Origin: Chloroflexota bacterium
Lineage (GTDB): Bacteria > Chloroflexota > Anaerolineae > Aggregatilineales > Phototrophicaceae
DNA length: 64,000 bases
Assembly (NCBI GenBank): GCA_028875245.1
Contig: JAPPEU010000025.1
Location: 124,001-188,000 of the forward strand
Reading direction: 5' to 3'
Of this stretch, positions 52,596 through 61,308 are shown piece by piece. The notes beneath the pieces were generated by a model. The model did not search any database. It was not told the origin of the DNA and saw nothing but the letters and a program-made list of their open reading frames with translations. Position 1 is the first letter of the stretch. The number at the start of each line of letters is the position of its first letter. A program made the position numbers and the translations under genes.

Positions 52596-54617
52596 TTGCC
52601 CGAATTCGAATTGGAATCCCCCTTTGCGCCAACCGGCGATCAACCGACCGCCATTGAGGGCTTGCTGGCCGGTTTGCATCAGGGGCATAAGCATCAGACG
52701 CTCTTGGGCGCCACCGGCACCGGCAAGACCTTTACTATTGCCAACATCGTTCAGGCGACGCAGCGGCCGACCCTGGTCATGGCGCATAACAAGACCTTGG
52801 CCGCGCAGCTCTACGCCGAGTTCAAGCGGCTGTTTCCCAACAATGCCATCGAATATTTCGTCAGCTATTACGATTATTATCAGCCGGAAGCTTATGTGCC
52901 GCGCCACGACCTCTACATCGAAAAGTCTACCGACATTAATGAGCAGATTGAGCGCCTGCGGCTTTCGGCGACGGCCTCGCTGTTTTCGCGGCGCGATGTG
53001 CTGATAGTCGCGTCGGTGTCTTGCATCTATGGCATCGGCGATCCGGTTAATTGGCAGAAAATGTCGGTCGAGCTCAACGTGGGCGACGTGGTTGTGCGCG
53101 AGCGGGTCTATCGCGATCTGATACGGATTCAGTACCATCGCAATGATTTAGAGCTTCGTCGCGGCTGCTTCCGCTCGCGTGGCGAAAACTTTGAGATTGT
53201 GCCTGGCTACTCCGAAACGGCATTCAGGATAAATCTGGACTTCGACAAAATTGATAGGATTGTCGAATTTCAACCGCTGACGGGCGAGGTGATTCACGCG
53301 CACAAGCATATCAAGATTTTCCCGGCGCGGGAATACATCACCGATGAAGAACATGTCCGCGAGGCTCTGCACGATATAGAGATTGAACTGGAAGAGCAGA
53401 TCAAGTATTTCAAGCGCGAGGACAAACTCATCGAGGCGCAGCGCATCGAGCAGCGCACGCGATACGACATTGAGATGCTGCGCGAGGTCGGCTTCACCAC
53501 CGGCATCGAGAATTACTCGCGCCATTTTGACCGGCGACCACCCGGCAGCGCACCCTTCACCTTGATCGATTACCTGCCGGAAGACCATCTGCTGGTCATC
53601 GACGAGAGTCACATGACCGTGCCGCAGATTCGCGGCATGTACAACGGCGATCGGGCGCGCAAACAGATCCTGGTCGATTTCGGCTTCCGCCTGCCCAGCG
53701 CGCTGGACAATCGTCCATTGCAGTTCAATGAGTTTTGGGAGCGGGTAGGGCAGACGATTTACACCAGCGCGACGCCCGGCCCTTATGAAGGGGCACAAGC
53801 CGAGCAAGTCGTCGAGCAGATCATACGCCCGACCGGCATTGTTGATCCGCAAGTTGATGTGCGGCCGATCGAGGGGCAGATCGACGACCTGCTGCAGGAG
53901 ATCGCCTTGCGAATTCGCCAGGGGCAGCGCGTGCTGGTGACGACGCTGACGCAGCGCATGTCGGAAGAGTTGGCCGGCTACATAAACGAATTGGGCATCA
54001 AGGGGCAGTATCTGCACGCCGAAGTCGATACGCTGGAGCGGGTGGAGATTCTGCGCGATTTACGCACCGGCGTCTACGATGTGGTGGTCGGCATCAACCT
54101 GCTGCGCGAAGGCCTGGACCTGCCGGAAGTGTCGCTGGTGGCCATTCTCGATGCCGACAAGTCGGGTTTCCTGCGCTCGGAGCCGGCCTTGATACAGACG
54201 ATAGGGCGGGCGGCGCGCCATATTGAGGGCCGGGTCATCATGTATGCCGATGCCATGACGCCGGCGATGGAAGGCGCCATCAATGAGACCGATCGACGCC
54301 GCGCCAAGCAGGAGAGCTACAATCGCGAGAACGGCATTGAACCGCAGCAAATCGTCAAGGATATTCAGGATATCACCGATCGCCTGCGCGCGATTGACGG
54401 CGGCGGCGAGGATGACGCGGCGTCGATCGACGTCGGGCTGGCTGGCTTGCCGGCGGAAGAACTGCAGGGCATGATCGCCGAGTTGGAAGAGGAAATGCAG
54501 AAAGCGGCGCAAGCGCTGGAATTCGAAAAGGCGGCGGCGCTGCGCGATCAGATCTTCGACCTGCGGGGCGCGTTGGTGCAGGAGCAGGGCCTCGAAGGCG
54601 ACCTGATGCTGACCTAA
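52596..54617 (+). CDS. uvrB: Excinuclease ABC subunit B
   Basis: Damage-verification helicase subunit of nucleotide excision repair. The 673 residues include Walker A LLGATGTGKTFTIANIV, the beta-hairpin YYDYYQPEAYVP, LLVIDESH, TSATPGPYE and the motif VI QTIGRAARHIEGRV, and end with a C-terminal UVR coiled coil (EELQGMIAELEEEMQKAAQA, LEFEKAAALRDQI) for UvrC. The start is TTG with GAGGA seven bases upstream; no ATG is better. It has its own promoter with a candidate SOS operator. It overlaps the convergent deacetylase gene by 4 bases. Confidence 0.97.
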   Translation: MPEFELESPFAPTGDQPTAIEGLLAGLHQGHKHQTLLGATGTGKTFTIANIVQATQRPTLVMAHNKTLAAQLYAEFKRLFPNNAIEYFVSYYDYYQPEAYVPRHDLYIEKSTDINEQIERLRLSATASLFSRRDVLIVASVSCIYGIGDPVNWQKMSVELNVGDVVVRERVYRDLIRIQYHRNDLELRRGCFRSRGENFEIVPGYSETAFRINLDFDKIDRIVEFQPLTGEVIHAHKHIKIFPAREYITDEEHVREALHDIEIELEEQIKYFKREDKLIEAQRIEQRTRYDIEMLREVGFTTGIENYSRHFDRRPPGSAPFTLIDYLPEDHLLVIDESHMTVPQIRGMYNGDRARKQILVDFGFRLPSALDNRPLQFNEFWERVGQTIYTSATPGPYEGAQAEQVVEQIIRPTGIVDPQVDVRPIEGQIDDLLQEIALRIRQGQRVLVTTLTQRMSEELAGYINELGIKGQYLHAEVDTLERVEILRDLRTGVYDVVVGINLLREGLDLPEVSLVAILDADKSGFLRSEPALIQTIGRAARHIEGRVIMYADAMTPAMEGAINETDRRRAKQESYNRENGIEPQQIVKDIQDITDRLRAIDGGGEDDAASIDVGLAGLPAEELQGMIAELEEEMQKAAQALEFEKAAALRDQIFDLRGALVQEQGLEGDLMLT

Positions 54618-55645
54618 AGCCGGTGGATGTCGCGGATCTGCTTTATCAGCGGCTGGAACTGCGATGTGGCGGGCGAAGGCGTTTCGCCGTAGGGGTCGCT
54701 GAGAGACACCTCGCCCAGCAGGGCCCCCGCGATATTGCGCCAGCCATGCGCCAGCGCCGGCAGATCGTAGCCGCCCTCCATCGCGAAGACGATGCGCCCG
54801 GCACAGGTGCGCTCCGCCATTGCCAAACATGCGCGCGCCATGAAATCGTATCCCGCCAGCGTCAGTTGGATGCCACCCAGCGGGTCCATCCAATGGGCGT
54901 CAAGGCCGACCGAAATCAGCATCAAGTCGGGTTCAAAACGCTCGGCCGCGGGCTGGACGATGTCAGCGAAAATCTGTTGATATGACTCGTCGCCATGACC
55001 GGCGGGCAAGGGCACATTGAGCGTGTAGCCGCGTCCCGCGTCCGCGCCTGTTTCCCGCATGGCGCCCGTGCCGGGATAATGAGGGCTCTGATGGATGGAG
55101 ATGAACATCACGTTGGGATCGGCGTAAAAGATGTCTTGTGTGCCATTGCCATGATGCACGTCATAATCCAGGATCAGGATTTTGTTGATGCCATGCTCTG
55201 ACTGCGCGTGACGGGCGGCGATGGCGATGTTGTTGAGCAAGCAGAAGCCCATCTGCCTGTCAGGCGTCGCGTGGTGGCCCGGGGGACGGACGACCGCCAG
55301 CGCATTGTCCGCGCGCCCCGAAAGCACAGCATCGACAGCGCCGATGGCCGCGCCGGCCGCCAGCCGCGCCACCTCCAATGAAACGGGCAGGGCATAGGTT
55401 TCGGCGTCCAGCCGCGTAAGGCGGTCGCCCTGCGATACGGCGACGAGACGCTCAAGGTGCGCTCGGCTGTGTACGGAAAAGATCTGCGCATCGGTCACCG
55501 GAGTCGGCGCGACATGAAGGAGTTGATCGGCCAGGCCGGCGGCGCTGATCTGCTGCCATAGGGCTTGGATCCGCCCGGCATGTTCCGGATGACCGGGAAA
55601 GTCGTGTTTGGTGAAGCTCTCATGCGTCAGATAGGCAGTTGTCAC
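54614..55645 (-). CDS. Histone deacetylase-family (AcuC/APAH-like) zinc hydrolase
   Basis: A 343-residue arginase-fold deacetylase. Zinc ligands and charge relay are intact: RPPGHHA (catalytic His pair), LDYDVHHGNGTQDIFY (Asp and His), SVGLDAHWMDPLGG (second Asp), and the GGYD at AMEGGYDLPAL. Bacterial members act on acetyl-lysine of acetyl-CoA synthetase, acetylpolyamines or other amides; the substrate cannot be told. GTG start with AAGGGGG five bases upstream. It follows the GT39-like gene by 9 bases, so co-transcription is likely. Confidence 0.9.
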   Translation of the reverse strand: MTTAYLTHESFTKHDFPGHPEHAGRIQALWQQISAAGLADQLLHVAPTPVTDAQIFSVHSRAHLERLVAVSQGDRLTRLDAETYALPVSLEVARLAAGAAIGAVDAVLSGRADNALAVVRPPGHHATPDRQMGFCLLNNIAIAARHAQSEHGINKILILDYDVHHGNGTQDIFYADPNVMFISIHQSPHYPGTGAMRETGADAGRGYTLNVPLPAGHGDESYQQIFADIVQPAAERFEPDLMLISVGLDAHWMDPLGGIQLTLAGYDFMARACLAMAERTCAGRIVFAMEGGYDLPALAHGWRNIAGALLGEVSLSDPYGETPSPATSQFQPLIKQIRDIHRL

Positions 55646-55654
55646 GCGGCCCCC

Positions 55655-57238
55655 TTATCGGCTGTCCTGCGTTTTGGGATAGAGGATATTATAATCGAAG
55701 CCATTCATGTGAACCGTGTGCGATAGTTCATAATGGCTGTCGAGCGCCTGGAGCACGGTCGGCGGATAAAAAAGCGCGCGCAGGATGACGATTCCGAAAT
55801 CGCGCCGCTCGATCATCCCGAGCAGTTCTTTGCCCTTGAAAAGACCGACGCGGTCCAGGTTGCGCAGCTGCGTGGGATTGGTGATCACATCGCGGCCCGC
55901 CGCCATGGTGAAGCCGGCTTCTTCGCTCAAGGCGGCTCCGTCGCTCTCCGTTATCAGGCGCACAATTTCCGCGCCAGCCGTCCAATCCTCGGCTGTGAGC
56001 GGGTAGCCGATGCGGGCATATCCGCCCACCGTGAAGCTGGCGGAATCATAGAAATTCTCCCGCACATTGCCTTCGATGTTGAGCGCGGAGGCGATATGAC
56101 TGAAAGCGCCGTCAGTCGGCATCTTGAGCGTGGCGCGGGCGTATCCCAGATAGAGCAGCGGAACCGCCAGCATGGCGATGGCTGATAGCCTGGCGGGTGA
56201 GATGAAAAGCAGGCGGCGGGGCATAACCCGGACGCCCGCCAATAAGCGCGCGAACAAGATGCCGCTGAGGATGCAGAGGGCGGCGACGGATGTGACGAAG
56301 TAGCTGTCGCCCGCGCCCCAGGCGCCGGAGGCGATGCCGCCAAAGAGCGACGCGGCGGCGAACCAAACCCCGTAGAGCGAGAGGCGATCCACATAGAGCT
56401 CATAGACAAACATCAGGGCGGCCGGGATCAGCAGAAAACCATGCAGCTTGAACCAGAGAATGAAGAGACCGAAGGCCTGCTCGGCGATGAAGACGTTGAC
56501 GTTGGCGATGATCGCCTGCCGCCACCATTGACCGCCGGAAGCGACATTCAGCCAGAGGAACAGCCCGGCGCCTACCAGAGCGAAACCCAGCGACCAGCGC
56601 ACGGCGCGCCTTGGCTGACGAATGAACATCCAGGCGATGGCGGCGATGGCGCTGATCGCGGCCAACTGTTTGGTGTAGCCAGCGCATAGCAGCAGAAAGA
56701 GCCCGCCGGCGATTGCGCGCTTGTCGTGGCGCGGAAAGGCGCCCGCCAGCATAACGACGGCCAACGTTTCGAAGGTCGCCATCATGGTATGCTGCCGAAA
56801 GAGCGGGCCGATGTGATAAACGAAGTTCGAGCTGAGAAAAGCCAGGCCGGATAACAGGGCGATCCAGCGATTGCGCCCGCCGTCGCGATAGACAGCGTAG
56901 GCGATGGCGGCTGCGCTAACCAGCGAGCCCAGGAAGCCCAGCAGACGTCCGTACCAATAAGCCGGCCCGAAGAACCAGACGAAAGGCGCCGCCATCACAT
57001 GAAAGAGCGGCGGATAATTGCTGGCGTAGAAGGGGTAGATTTCGGTGTCGCGGTAGGGCAGTTGGCCGCGGCTGAAGAGCACGCTGTCATGCACCTCGAA
57101 GCCCTCGCCCTGGTCATAATCATAAGGGAAGCTCATGAGGTTGGCGGCGTAGAGCGCGTAGACCAGGAAGGAGAATAACAGCGCGGCGCTGGCGGCCGTC
57201 ATCAGAACGGCATGCGCTCGGCTGTAAGCGCCCTTCAT
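55655..57238 (-). CDS. GT39/ArnT-like integral membrane glycosyltransferase
   Basis: A 527-residue protein with about ten hydrophobic helices. The first extracytoplasmic loop has DYDQGEGFEVHDSVL, the acidic D-x-x-E-type motif expected of GT-C enzymes that use polyprenyl-phosphate sugars, and a second loop FYASNYPPLFHVM. A soluble C-terminal domain follows the last helix (after LGYARATLKMP). Known relatives transfer sugars to lipid A, proteins or glycolipids outside the membrane. The acceptor here is unknown. It overlaps the small membrane gene upstream by 4 bases and precedes the deacetylase gene. Confidence 0.75.
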   Translation of the reverse strand: MKGAYSRAHAVLMTAASAALLFSFLVYALYAANLMSFPYDYDQGEGFEVHDSVLFSRGQLPYRDTEIYPFYASNYPPLFHVMAAPFVWFFGPAYWYGRLLGFLGSLVSAAAIAYAVYRDGGRNRWIALLSGLAFLSSNFVYHIGPLFRQHTMMATFETLAVVMLAGAFPRHDKRAIAGGLFLLLCAGYTKQLAAISAIAAIAWMFIRQPRRAVRWSLGFALVGAGLFLWLNVASGGQWWRQAIIANVNVFIAEQAFGLFILWFKLHGFLLIPAALMFVYELYVDRLSLYGVWFAAASLFGGIASGAWGAGDSYFVTSVAALCILSGILFARLLAGVRVMPRRLLFISPARLSAIAMLAVPLLYLGYARATLKMPTDGAFSHIASALNIEGNVRENFYDSASFTVGGYARIGYPLTAEDWTAGAEIVRLITESDGAALSEEAGFTMAAGRDVITNPTQLRNLDRVGLFKGKELLGMIERRDFGIVILRALFYPPTVLQALDSHYELSHTVHMNGFDYNILYPKTQDSR

Positions 57239-57450
57239 GCCGGCGCGTCGCCCAGCGGGATCAGCGTTATGCCGAGGAGCGCGGTGGCGGCCATCACAGC
57301 GAGGGCGATCCTTTGCGCCGGTCCGATGCCGCCTTGCCGGCCGACATCAAGGATGTCAATCGCCAGAATCGCGATGAAGCCCAGGAGCCCGAGGAGCATA
57401 AGCGCGATGCCCAACTGGCGTTTGCTGACCGTCGCTTCCTCTCCGTCCAT
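57235..57450 (-). CDS. Small two-helix membrane protein
   Basis: Not recognised. A 71-residue product with two hydrophobic segments (IALMLLGLLGFIAILAIDIL and ALAVMAATALLGITLIPLG) linked by a short Gly-rich loop, N- and C-termini probably cytoplasmic. It ends in an ATGA overlap with the GT39-like gene, so it is translationally coupled and may be its accessory subunit. The start ATG has no clear ribosome site. Confidence 0.6.
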   Translation of the reverse strand: MDGEEATVSKRQLGIALMLLGLLGFIAILAIDILDVGRQGGIGPAQRIALAVMAATALLGITLIPLGDAPA

Positions 57451-57542
57451 GCCCCAGAGTTTATTGGAGAGGCGTCGGGCTGTAAAGTGCGGTGGCGCCA
57501 GGTCAGGTGTTCTAATTCGGTCTGAAGGCGCACTAACTCGGT

Positions 57543-57613
57543 CTGTAGGGGCGTTTCGCTGAAACGCCCAAAACGTGGCGGGTTAAGCGGGCGTCTCGCC
57601 GTAACGCCCCTGC
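57543..57613. repeat. TAGGGGCG hairpin repeat pair (in gap 57451-57840)
   Basis: CTGTAGGGGCGTTTCGCTGA then AACGCCC, and 30 bases on GCGGGCGTCTCGCCGTAACG then CCCCTGCAA. The remaining 390-base gap before aspS contains CTGTGGTGAAAACAAGCGCA, a relic of the MITE-like family, and the aspS ribosome site; no gene is seen. Confidence 0.75.
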
Positions 57614-57840
57614 AACGTCGTTCGCGGGACAACAATACATGCCTCTGTGCACGCTGTGCGTATCTCGTTTTCTCTGTGGTGAAAACAAGCGCAGCGTTCA
57701 CCACAGGAAATACAGCGGAGATATTTACAACCTCCGAATCACTATACATTTGCCTTCCCGTCCGTGATAAGCTACGTGGCTGACTTGTCGGGCAGCCCCC
57801 GCGAAACCAGACCCATCGCATGATTGAGGAGTGACCGCGA

Positions 57841-59658
57841 ATGATGAAGACGCATACTTGCGGCGAATTGCGCGAGAAAGACGCCGGCGCGCCGGTTAAA
57901 TTGGCCGGCTGGGTCAATCGGCGGCGCGACCAGGGCGGCTTGATCTTCATCGATTTGCGCGACCGCTGGGGCATCACGCAAGTTGTCGTCGATCTTGAAT
58001 TGGCGCCCGATGCCCACGCCATCGCCGACAGGGCCCGCAACGAATATGTCCTGGCGGTCAAGGGCCAAGTGCGGATTCGCCCGGAAGGCACCGCCAATCC
58101 CGATTTGGCCACCGGCGATATCGACATTGTCGCCGCTGAAATAGTCATTCTCAATGCAGCGCGGACGCCGCCCTTTTATATCAACCGGGACGAGGGCACG
58201 CTGGACGAGGCGCTGCGCATGCGCCATCGCTATCTGGATTTACGCCGCGAGGTCATGCAGCGGAGCATCCTGCTGCGGCACAAGACTGTCAAGTTCATCC
58301 GCGACTTCCTTGAAGCGGAGGACTTCATCGAGATCGAAACGCCGATTCTCTTCAAGACGACGCCCGAGGGCGCGCGCGATTTTCTGGTGCCGAGCCGTTT
58401 GCAGCCTGGCATGTTCTACGCCTTGCCGCAATCGCCTCAACAGCTTAAGCAGTTGCTGATGGTCGGCGGCTTCGAGCGCTATTTTCAGATCGCCCGCTGT
58501 TTTCGCGATGAAGACCTGCGCGGCGACCGGCAGCCGGAATTCACGCAGCTGGACCTGGAGATGAGCTTCGTCGAGCGCGAAGATGTGATGCGTCTGATGG
58601 AAAAGCTGGCGACGGCCATTGTCAAAACCGTCACGCCGGAAAAACGCCTGATCGCCGAGCCTTTCCCCCGGATCCGCTATCGCGACGCGCTCGAACAATA
58701 TGGCACCGATCGGCCGGACATCCGCTTCGATCTGCGCGCGATTGATATCAGCGACATCGCCGGTCGCTGCGCCTTCCCGGTCTTTGTGGAGAACGTCAAA
58801 GCGGGGAAGAAAGTCAAGTGCATGCGCGTGCCCGAATTGGCGGGCGCGCTCAGCGGAACGCAACTGCGCAAGGTGGCCAAAGATCTGGAGAACATGGCGC
58901 GCCGTCATGGCGCCAAAGGCCTGGCCTACATCACGATTCCACTGGACCCGGCGGGAGAATTGCGCGGGCCCATCGGCAAGTTCTTCAGCGTCGATCTGAA
59001 GTTGGAACTCATCAAGGCGATGGGCGCGGGCCCCGGCGACCTGCTGCTATTCATGTCGGATGCGCCCGAGGTAATTTACGCGGTGACCGACGCGCTGCGC
59101 AACCACTTCAAGGCGGGGCTGGATTTGGATGACGATTTGCTGGCGTTCTGCTGGGTGATTGACTTTCCCGAGTTCATTTGGGACGCGGAGAACGAACGTT
59201 GGGATCCATCACAGCACATGTTCACGATGCCCTTGCCGGAAGATTTGCCTCTGCTTGACAGTGATCCGGGCGCGGCGCGCGGCTCCCAGTATGACCTGGT
59301 CTGCAATGGCTATGAGGTCGGCGGCGGCAGCATCCGCATTCATGACCGGGCGATCCAGGAGAAAATTTTTCCGTTGATCGGGCAGAGCATGGAACATGCC
59401 ATGCGCGAATTTGGTCACATGCTGGAAGCCTTCGAATACGGGGCGCCGCCCCACGGTGGCATGGCCTGGGGCATCGACCGGCTGGTGATGCTGCTGGCGG
59501 GCGCGCCCAACATCCGCGAGGTCATCGCCTTCCCCAAGACGCAGAATGGCACGGACATCATGGCCAACGCGCCCTCGACCGCCGAAACGGAGCAGCTCGG
59601 CGAACTCTTCATCAAGCTGGACTTGCCCGACGAGGAATTGTCACCCGGCGATCTGTAA
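57841..59658 (+). CDS. aspS: Aspartate-tRNA ligase
   Basis: Class IIb aminoacyl-tRNA synthetase charging tRNA-Asp. The 605 residues are of the bacterial type: OB-fold anticodon domain (VKLAGWVNRRRDQGGLIFID), catalytic core with motif 1 (FIEIETPIL), motif 2 (FQIARCFRDEDLRGDRQPEF), the inserted GAD domain, and motif 3 (GMAWGIDRLVMLLAG). Many bacterial AspRSs without AsnRS or with GatCAB charge both tRNA-Asp and tRNA-Asn; which applies is not determinable. The first of two ATGs is chosen (GAGGAG nine bases upstream). Confidence 0.97.
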   Translation: MMKTHTCGELREKDAGAPVKLAGWVNRRRDQGGLIFIDLRDRWGITQVVVDLELAPDAHAIADRARNEYVLAVKGQVRIRPEGTANPDLATGDIDIVAAEIVILNAARTPPFYINRDEGTLDEALRMRHRYLDLRREVMQRSILLRHKTVKFIRDFLEAEDFIEIETPILFKTTPEGARDFLVPSRLQPGMFYALPQSPQQLKQLLMVGGFERYFQIARCFRDEDLRGDRQPEFTQLDLEMSFVEREDVMRLMEKLATAIVKTVTPEKRLIAEPFPRIRYRDALEQYGTDRPDIRFDLRAIDISDIAGRCAFPVFVENVKAGKKVKCMRVPELAGALSGTQLRKVAKDLENMARRHGAKGLAYITIPLDPAGELRGPIGKFFSVDLKLELIKAMGAGPGDLLLFMSDAPEVIYAVTDALRNHFKAGLDLDDDLLAFCWVIDFPEFIWDAENERWDPSQHMFTMPLPEDLPLLDSDPGAARGSQYDLVCNGYEVGGGSIRIHDRAIQEKIFPLIGQSMEHAMREFGHMLEAFEYGAPPHGGMAWGIDRLVMLLAGAPNIREVIAFPKTQNGTDIMANAPSTAETEQLGELFIKLDLPDEELSPGDL

Positions 59659-59696
59659 GGCTTGTCCGGTAATTTAATGTGCTTTCCCATCCTTCG

Positions 59697-59850
59697 GTCT
59701 ACCCCACCCCCGGCCTTTATCGATGATTGCGATACAGATGTCACAAATTCGGCTATCTTTGCTCCCCTCCCTGATGCTTCGGGGAGGGGCCGCGGTTGGG
59801 GTTGGCTGCCCGCAACGCAAACAGGGCCGACTATGTGAGTCGCCCGCGCT
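59697..59850. repeat. C-rich repeat and REP-type hairpin after aspS and aquaporin
   Basis: CTACCCCACCCCCGGCC opens an element closed by GCGGTTGGGGTTGGC (59790-59804), with an inner hairpin CCCCTCCCTGATGCTTCGGG. It resembles 23630-23678. Next to the aquaporin stop, AGGGCCGACTATGTGAGTCG then CCCGC (59824-59848) folds into a stem that, read on the minus strand, is followed by TGTTTG and may end that transcript. Confidence 0.6.
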
Positions 59851-60576
59851 CTAGGCGGAATCATCTTCCTGTGGATTAAGAATATTCCCATGAAGCAGGC
59901 CGGCGATGACGCCGCCGCCGAAGATGCCAATCAGGTACGGGACCAAATACGAGGTGTCGCCAGCTATCAACGCGGGACCCAGGGTTCGGGCTGGATTGAG
60001 CGAGGCGCCGGTCGCGGGACCGCCGGCGAAGATGCTGGCCGCCAGCGTAAAGCCGATGGCGACGCCGGCCAGTTTACCGGCGCGCCCATAAGCCGCCGCT
60101 TGAAACACCGCGCTGACCAGGAAAAAGGTCAGAATCGCTTCGTATATCGCCGCGGTCCACACTGAGTCCTGCGTCAGGAAACCCGTCGTTTGGCCGAAGT
60201 TGTAGGCATATTCGCCCAGGAAGGCGGCCACGCCGGCGTCATTCGGCGGGAAGACAGAGACCAGGACAGCCGCCGCGATGATGCCGCCGATGGCCTGCGC
60301 GGCGATATAGTAGGCGGATTTGGCCCAATCCTGCTGGCCGCCGACCGCCAGGCCCAGGGTAACCGCCGGATTGACCTGCGCCCCGGATATATGACCATAG
60401 GTGTAAATCAAGGCGCAGAGAATCAAACCGTGAGCGAAGGCGGGCACAACGACGCCGAACACAGGCGCGACCAGCACCGCAGCGGAACCAACAAATACCA
60501 ATACAAATGTGCCGATCAACTCGGCCAACAATTCTCGCTGAAGTTTATCGTCCACAATAATCCTCCCGAATCTCAT
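59851..60576 (-). CDS. Aquaporin/glycerol-facilitator (MIP family)
   Basis: Six-helix water or small-solute channel of 241 residues in the cytoplasmic membrane. Both pore NPA boxes are present: SGAQVNPAVTLGLAVG and GASLNPARTLGPALIAG. The Arg after the second NPA completes the aromatic/Arg filter; the likely filter partners make water more probable than glycerol, but this is not decided. The start at 60576 is chosen because GGAGAAGGAA lies just upstream; the longer frame adds a polar, non-homologous segment. Single gene. Confidence 0.92.
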   Translation of the reverse strand: MRFGRIIVDDKLQRELLAELIGTFVLVFVGSAAVLVAPVFGVVVPAFAHGLILCALIYTYGHISGAQVNPAVTLGLAVGGQQDWAKSAYYIAAQAIGGIIAAAVLVSVFPPNDAGVAAFLGEYAYNFGQTTGFLTQDSVWTAAIYEAILTFFLVSAVFQAAAYGRAGKLAGVAIGFTLAASIFAGGPATGASLNPARTLGPALIAGDTSYLVPYLIGIFGGGVIAGLLHGNILNPQEDDSA

Positions 60577-60645
60577 TTTCCTTCTCCGCGTCGTTACAAC
60601 ACAATTATAGTCGTTCAATGATATCCCGCGCGCAACGTAATCTCG

Positions 60646-60820
60646 GTAAGTGCAAGTAGGGCGCGCAAAAATGAACTACAGAGAACGCAGAGAGCGCGGA
60701 GAAAGCCAAATAAGGTGTTTACATTTTTCGGGCGTTTCAGCGCCGCGCGTAGACACTGCGGGTCAAAGGCCCCTACAGTTCTTCTAATAGTAAGATTTCA
60801 ATTACTTACTTGGTTTTACT
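60646..60820 (+). repeat. Long dispersed repeat, copy 2 (about 175 bp)
   Basis: Same as 17654-17830, same orientation. Within it lies GCGTAGACACTGCGGGTCAA followed by AGGCCCCTACAG, matching the reverse complement of 9550-9575. The 732-base gap 60577-61308 holds this, a MITE-like copy and a probable small RNA gene. Confidence 0.8.
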
Positions 60821-60891
60821 TCTGTGTCCTCCGTAGTGAAGAAATCCTGTGCAGTGTTCGCAATGGCTGGATGCCCTTTATCCGCCGCGGG

Positions 60892-61046
60892 GGTAGTGTA
60901 CCCTTTTCGGTGGAAAGAAAAAAACTTTACCACCGAGGACACCGAGAAAATCGAGGACACCGAGAAACGTAGACTATATGCAATTTCTTTGTGTCCTTCT
61001 TTCCTTTGTGGAGAAAATGAATTTCCACCGACTTCGATACACTACC
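60892..61046 (+). repeat. MITE-like element, copy 3 (155 bp)
   Basis: Starts GGTAGTGTACCCTTTTCGGT and ends CACCGACTTCGATACACTAC with C. The 18-base internal unit is duplicated (CCGAGGACACCGAGAAAATC then GAGGACACCGAGAAACG). It ends 15 bases before the small RNA promoter. Confidence 0.8.
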
Positions 61047-61060
61047 GCTGCGGGACTGAT

Positions 61061-61089
61061 TTGACAGCCAGGGCGGTATCTGGCATAAT
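61061..61089 (+). promoter_or_regulatory. Consensus promoter for an orphan RNA
   Basis: TTGACA (61061-61066), exactly 17 bases, CATAAT (61084-61089): one mismatch in twelve. The strongest promoter I see in the window, with no downstream protein gene on this strand for 1.5 kb. Confidence 0.7.
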
Positions 61090-61095
61090 CTGCGG

Positions 61096-61307
61096 CGCCT
61101 GCTGTATACGTGATAGAACTATATGTGCCGAGCCAACATTCTCCATAGGGGAGTCTATCTTTGGCAGTCAATGTAATAGGCCTGAGCCAAAACAGCGGTT
61201 GTCAAGCGATTCCCGACCTGTAATTTGCAGGTTCGAGACACTATGGCTACACGGTACAGTGGGTTTGTTCTGATAGGCAGTGTACAGAGTACACTGTCTT
61301 TCTTTTC
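61096..61307 (+). ncRNA. Probable small RNA of about 210 nt, unidentified
   Basis: A non-coding stretch between a near-consensus promoter and an intrinsic terminator. The terminator is CAGTGTAC-AGA-GTACACTG (61278-61296), an 8-pair stem followed by TCTTTCTTTT. Internally there are hairpins CTCC-ATAG-GGGAG, TTTGGC to GCCAAA enclosing 20 bases, and ACCTG-TAATTTG-CAGGT; AGCC near 61131 can pair with GGCT near 61245, and AGAAC with GTTCT near 61266, giving an end-to-end closed shape. A 17-codon frame starting MCRANILHRG has no ribosome site. Not SRP RNA, tmRNA or RNase P by signature; a 6S-like RNA is possible by length only. Confidence 0.5.
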
Positions 61308-61308
61308 C

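Noticed and set aside
61210..61250. A tRNA T-arm-like GCAGGTTCGA in the orphan RNA
   Set aside because: No acceptor, D or anticodon arms can be built around it.
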